Of a DNA stretch of 64,000 bases, positions 63,786-64,000 are shown one piece after another (the first letter of the stretch is position 1; each line of letters starts with the position of its first letter). The translations under genes were made by a program, and so were the position numbers. The notes under the pieces are model-generated. The model searched no databases. It saw nothing but the letters and a program-made list of their open reading frames with translations, and was not told where the DNA came from. The DNA is from Gordonia oryzae (GTDB lineage Bacteria > Actinomycetota > Actinomycetes > Mycobacteriales > Mycobacteriaceae): NCBI RefSeq assembly GCF_003797185.1, contig NZ_RKMH01000020.1, forward strand, positions 1 through 64,000. Reading direction: 5' to 3'.

Positions 63786-64000
63786 GTGGCAGTGGTCAAG
63801 ACCGTCACCGCTTCCGCGGGGGAGTCGCCGAACGGGGCGACGCCGCCAACGGAAGACGCGGACAGTAGCCCGTTCATGACGCAGGAGGACTGGGATTTCA
63901 CCAGCCCCGACCTGCTCGAGCAGGGGCTTCCGGTCCAGGAGTTCGCAGCCCTGCGTTCGACGGCACCGGTGTGGTGGAATGCGCAGCGCGAGGGCAAGGG
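63786..64000 (+). CDS. cyp125: Cytochrome P450 CYP125, N-terminal part
   Basis: The gene runs off the window; about 71 residues are present. From WDFTSPDLLEQGLPVQEFAALRSTAPVWWN it follows the N-terminus of Rv3545c, the enzyme that oxidises the terminal side-chain carbon (C26/C27) of sterols. The frame continues upstream through MAVVKTVTASAGES to GTG codons at 63786 and 63792; an internal ATG at 63876 is less likely because the family has a comparable N-terminal extension. The heme-binding part is beyond the edge. It is divergent from fadA5, with KstR boxes between. Confidence 0.87.
   Translation, partial: MAVVKTVTASAGESPNGATPPTEDADSSPFMTQEDWDFTSPDLLEQGLPVQEFAALRSTAPVWWNAQREGK

Overview
This window is high-GC actinobacterial DNA. 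Gene content and order point to a mycolic-acid actinomycete close to Gordonia or Rhodococcus. Evidence includes mycobacterial-style blocks (hpt-ftsH-folEPBK-DUF3180-DUF6779-panC-panD-coaX-lysS), a SAM-IV riboswitch, an antigen-85-like esterase, a KstR2-type sterol regulon, and cyp125/fadA5/ddn at the right edge. This rests on protein and motif recognition only; no database search was run. I saw no rRNA, tRNA or CRISPR array.

Layout. 0-2 kb is a scrambled polymorphic-toxin locus: the tail of a WXG100-like leader, an orphan nuclease toxin C-terminus, an overlapping candidate immunity gene, and two 106-bp direct repeats. 1.9-13 kb holds an isochorismate synthase, a SAM-IV riboswitch with a cysteine-desulfurase-like enzyme, allantoicase, a MarR-MFS pair, ppa, and the dacB/metalloprotease/tilS run. 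A frameshifted pseudogene lies between tilS and hpt. 13.7-27.2 kb is a housekeeping block: hpt, ftsH, a tightly overlapping folate operon, pantothenate/CoA genes, a cysteine-rich leader peptide before a rhodanese-like protein, and lysS.

28.8-46.6 kb is the cluster for degradation of the last two steroid rings: fadD3, fadE30, ipdF-like, fadA6, kstR2, ipdC, ipdB, ipdA, echA20 and two further SDRs. It carries three recognisable KstR2 boxes, one of them inside a 48-nt hairpin-forming palindrome. An aldehyde dehydrogenase, an extra acyl-CoA ligase, a possible MITE, a TY-Chap-like protein, zapE and a TetR gene are interleaved. A GNAT enzyme with a GyrA-like N-terminus and a FadD with two upstream KstR-like boxes follow.

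50.6-61.7 kb looks like an assembly and export locus for an acylated glycolipid. One operon encodes an ABC exporter (ATPase and permease), a PapA-like acyltransferase and a GT1 glycosyltransferase. The divergent operon encodes an antigen-85-like esterase and three tandem, overlapping PapA-like acyltransferases, met by a convergent GT2 glycosyltransferase and a GT2 remnant. No polyketide synthase is present. This is the best candidate for an undescribed system here. At 61.8-64 kb the sterol genes resume with ddn, fadA5 and the start of cyp125, with KstR boxes in the fadA5-cyp125 gap. The glycolipid locus therefore lies inside what is a continuous sterol region in Mycobacterium tuberculosis.
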